A stretch of DNA of 42,766 nt. It comes from an uncultured Prevotellaceae bacterium (lineage in GTDB: Bacteria > Bacteroidota > Bacteroidia > Bacteroidales > Bacteroidaceae). Position numbers and translations under genes: made by a program. Each line of letters opens with the position of its first letter. Position 1 is the stretch's first letter. The notes under the pieces are model-generated. The model was not told the origin of the DNA. It did not search any database and was given only the letters and a program-made list of their open reading frames with translations. This document shows positions 41,211 through 42,766 of the stretch, piece by piece. Location of the stretch: positions 1 to 42,766 of the forward strand of contig CACXJZ010000041.1 in the NCBI GenBank assembly GCA_902768105.1. The letters run 5' to 3'.

Positions 41211-42380
41211 TTACATTCCAGGCCGTCTGATGACCAATCTGATGGCATCAGGATTTGACACGACAAAAGCAGCAGCATCTTCCACGACAGAGGCAAGATA
41301 GCCGCCACCGCCTGCTCCCGGCATCTTGTAAGCCAGAACCTTATCCTTGTACGCATCAATATAGCCCTGTACGCTTCCCTGAATCATGGCGGGAAACATG
41401 GCCGTCTGAGCATAGAAGCTGTCAGCATAGGCCCGTGCAAAGGCTTCGAGGTCTTTAGCCATGATGGCATTCCAACAGTCATCAGCAGCCTTGGCCAATG
41501 CCTTGACCTTAGGTTCTGTAATATCCTTACCCTCTACAACACTACACCCCGGCTGACGAGGTTCCATAGGAATCATCACCAAGTGCTGCTCTAACCAACT
41601 GAGGATGCTTTCATCGTAGCAGGTTTCTATCTGCTCAGGCCAAAAACGGTTGTTGTAGTAGTGGCGGCAGAGACCGGGAACGCAAATGCCTATGCTGTCC
41701 TGTGCTCCGCTGATAATGCCGTCGCTCCGCTCCGGGTCGTTCTCAAAGCAGAACACCAGCTTGGCCAACATCTCAGGGTCCATATTGGGAAGCTGATATG
41801 GCCAAATCTTCTTAATCATATTACGCGTGCTGGTACTCAGGCCACAACGCTCACGGACTTCGAAGGTAGGCTCCAGACTGATGGTAATCGCCCACCCCGG
41901 AGCAAAGCAACTCACGTAGGGTTGGTCAATCCAGGTACCGGCAAGGTCCAGACGGGTAGGTATCTGCGGTTCCGTTTTCTTCAAGTCCGTGCTTGAGCGG
42001 GCTTGAAGGCCTTCCTGAGGCACCCGCTGAAGAACCACGTACTCTATGCCGTGCTCTTTGCAGAACTGGCGCTTATCCTCGTTGCCACCATCCTCGTTCA
42101 CAACAAGGACGTCTGGCTTCAAGGCCTCAACAGTGGGCACAAAATCCATCACGCCGCTGCCCGCATTGATAAAGGCATCCTTAACATAACGGATGCTCTT
42201 TACCATGAACAGGCGTTCTTGCTCGCTGTAGATGGTTTTGTGGTGCTTGTAGCCCTCAATGGTCTTGTCACTTCCTATCCCGACATATAAATCGCCATAT
42301 TCCGCTGCCTGGCGGAAGAACTCTACATGACCACTGTGAAGCAGGTCATAACAACCGGAAACAAAAACTTTCTTGGACAT
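41211..42380 (-). CDS. Cytidylyltransferase-GHMP kinase fusion protein
   Basis: A 389-residue two-domain enzyme. The N-terminal ~130 residues are a cytidylyltransferase of the TagD/RfaE-C type: FVSGCYDLLHSGHVEF with the HxGH motif (15-18), GIGSDKTIEG, and ARSSTDLKKT as the usual SSTxI block. From about residue 139 it becomes a GHMP-like kinase: RLDLAGTWIDQP, CGLSTST (a reduced form of the GLGSS loop), SGAQDSIGI and the C-terminal GAGGGGYLASV. This pairing (kinase plus nucleotidyltransferase) would make a CDP- or NDP-activated sugar or polyol, in the way that FKP does for fucose. The actual substrate is unknown. The start at 42380 (MSKKVFVSG) is preferred to the longer frame upstream, which lies over the hairpin. 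Confidence 0.82.
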   Translation of the reverse strand: MSKKVFVSGCYDLLHSGHVEFFRQAAEYGDLYVGIGSDKTIEGYKHHKTIYSEQERLFMVKSIRYVKDAFINAGSGVMDFVPTVEALKPDVLVVNEDGGNEDKRQFCKEHGIEYVVLQRVPQEGLQARSSTDLKKTEPQIPTRLDLAGTWIDQPYVSCFAPGWAITISLEPTFEVRERCGLSTSTRNMIKKIWPYQLPNMDPEMLAKLVFCFENDPERSDGIISGAQDSIGICVPGLCRHYYNNRFWPEQIETCYDESILSWLEQHLVMIPMEPRQPGCSVVEGKDITEPKVKALAKAADDCWNAIMAKDLEAFARAYADSFYAQTAMFPAMIQGSVQGYIDAYKDKVLAYKMPGAGGGGYLASVVEDAAAFVVSNPDAIRLVIRRPGM

Positions 42381-42392
42381 ATTCGTATGCAA

Positions 42393-42418
42393 AGGTGGAG
42401 CCACAACGGGCTCCACCT
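42393..42418 (-). terminator. Hairpin after ppdK
   Basis: The stem AGGTGGAGCC/GGCTCCACCT (10 bp) with a 6-nt loop is followed on the minus strand by TTTGC. It probably ends the ppdK transcript and also lies at the promoter of the fusion gene, where only a near box (CACCTTTG) is found. Confidence 0.65.
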
Positions 42419-42442
42419 TATTTATAAATATATAAAAGAGAT

Positions 42443-42766
42443 TTACTCCTCAACAGCAGCCTGGGCGGCAGCGAGACGTGCGATGGGCACACGGAAGGGA
42501 GAGCAAGATGCGTAGTTCATGCCAATCTTAGCGCAGAACTTCACAGAGCTGGGTTCACCACCATGCTCACCACAGATACCGCAACGCAGGTCAGGACGAA
42601 CCTCGCGACCTTCCTTCACAGCAAACTTGATGAGACGGCCAACACCCTTCTGGTCGAGTACCTGGAACGGGTCAACCTTCAGAATCTTCTTGTCGAGATA
42701 TACAGGCAGGAACGAAGCGATATCGTCGCGGCTGTAACCGAAGGTCATCTGAGTCAGGTCGTTGGT
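42443..42766 (-). CDS. ppdK: Pyruvate, phosphate dikinase, C-terminal part
   Basis: The reading frame is open to the window end and covers the last 107 codons. The end of the PEP/pyruvate-binding barrel is seen: [15 protein letters not shown], then [43 protein letters not shown], with the catalytic Cys of [13 protein letters not shown] interconverts pyruvate, ATP and phosphate with PEP, AMP and pyrophosphate, and in Bacteroidetes is a key enzyme of central metabolism. The gene continues beyond the window. A hairpin follows its stop codon. Confidence 0.96.
   Translation of the reverse strand, partial: TNDLTQMTFGYSRDDIASFLPVYLDKKILKVDPFQVLDQKGVGRLIKFAVKEGREVRPDLRCGICGEHGGEPSSVKFCAKIGMNYASCSPFRVPIARLAAAQAAVEE

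Noticed and set aside
41061-41258. A 65-residue plus-strand open frame in the putative small RNA region.
   Set aside because: It crosses the 22-nt repeat, a hairpin and the terminator and continues antisense into the next gene; no family or composition supports it.

Overview
The window is a stretch of ordinary chromosome from a member of the Bacteroidales, most likely a Prevotella-like organism (Prevotellaceae). Three things point there. Gene content: a Bacteroidetes-type LptE, a GldE-like CBS/DUF21 protein, a serine palmitoyltransferase-like enzyme, DUF4421, long-form HisG, carboxynorspermidine decarboxylase, GH2 with a DUF4982-like region. Transcription signals: many copies of the Bacteroidetes promoter TTTG-N19/20-TAnnTTTG, usually TACCTTTGC. 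Moderate GC with little use of Shine-Dalgarno sequences. I see no phage, transposase, CRISPR array or defence island.

Layout. 1-0.7 kb: the 3' end of an Hsp20 gene, a gene-poor 450 bp stretch, tRNA-His. 0.8-9.2 kb (minus strand): a tightly packed envelope and housekeeping run, rlmN-pdxA-sigma54 activator-lptE-TPR-like protein-secG-M48 protease-C1 peptidase-NUC endonuclease. 9.3-14.9 kb (minus): secreted GH2 enzyme, OmpA-family porin-like protein, zinc-ribbon protein and Nif3. 15-19.7 kb (plus): LacI regulator, altronate dehydratase, NhaC antiporter and an unknown protein. 19.7-24.5 kb: zinc-ribbon membrane protein, clostripain lipoprotein, gldE-ssb-unknown, and a four-gene tRNA array (Gly-Leu-Leu-Gly). 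24.6-30 kb: nspC, a frameshifted hydrolase, a carboxylesterase, a DASS carboxylate transporter and tRNA-Pro. 30-35 kb: serine palmitoyltransferase diverging from a lipid kinase, a small Cys-rich membrane protein, tRNA-Cys, YkvA, DUF4421 and an oxidoreductase. 35.3-40.9 kb: histidine genes (hisB, then hisGDC) split by an inverted lytic transglycosylase. 40.9-42.8 kb: a gene-free, highly structured stretch, a cytidylyltransferase-GHMP kinase fusion and the 3' end of ppdK.

Working together: hisG, hisD, hisC and bifunctional hisB cover several steps of histidine synthesis. The lacI-uxaA-nhaC block looks like a hexuronate (altronate) catabolic unit with an ion antiporter. The lptE/secG/protease block serves envelope biogenesis under a sensor-less sigma54 activator. 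The palmitoyltransferase plus lipid kinase suggest sphingolipid metabolism.

The most interesting unexplained signal is the roughly 300 bp after hisC (40.87-41.21 kb). It has a terminator for hisGDC, immediately a consensus promoter with no downstream gene on that strand, then several hairpins around a 22-nt tandem repeat, and a bidirectional terminator. This looks like an independent small RNA gene with a duplicated unpaired segment. Other points of note are the frameshift that uncouples a hydrolase from nspC, a family of about 7-nt-period repeats in several intergenic gaps, and three genes whose promoters sit 5-9 nt before the start codon.
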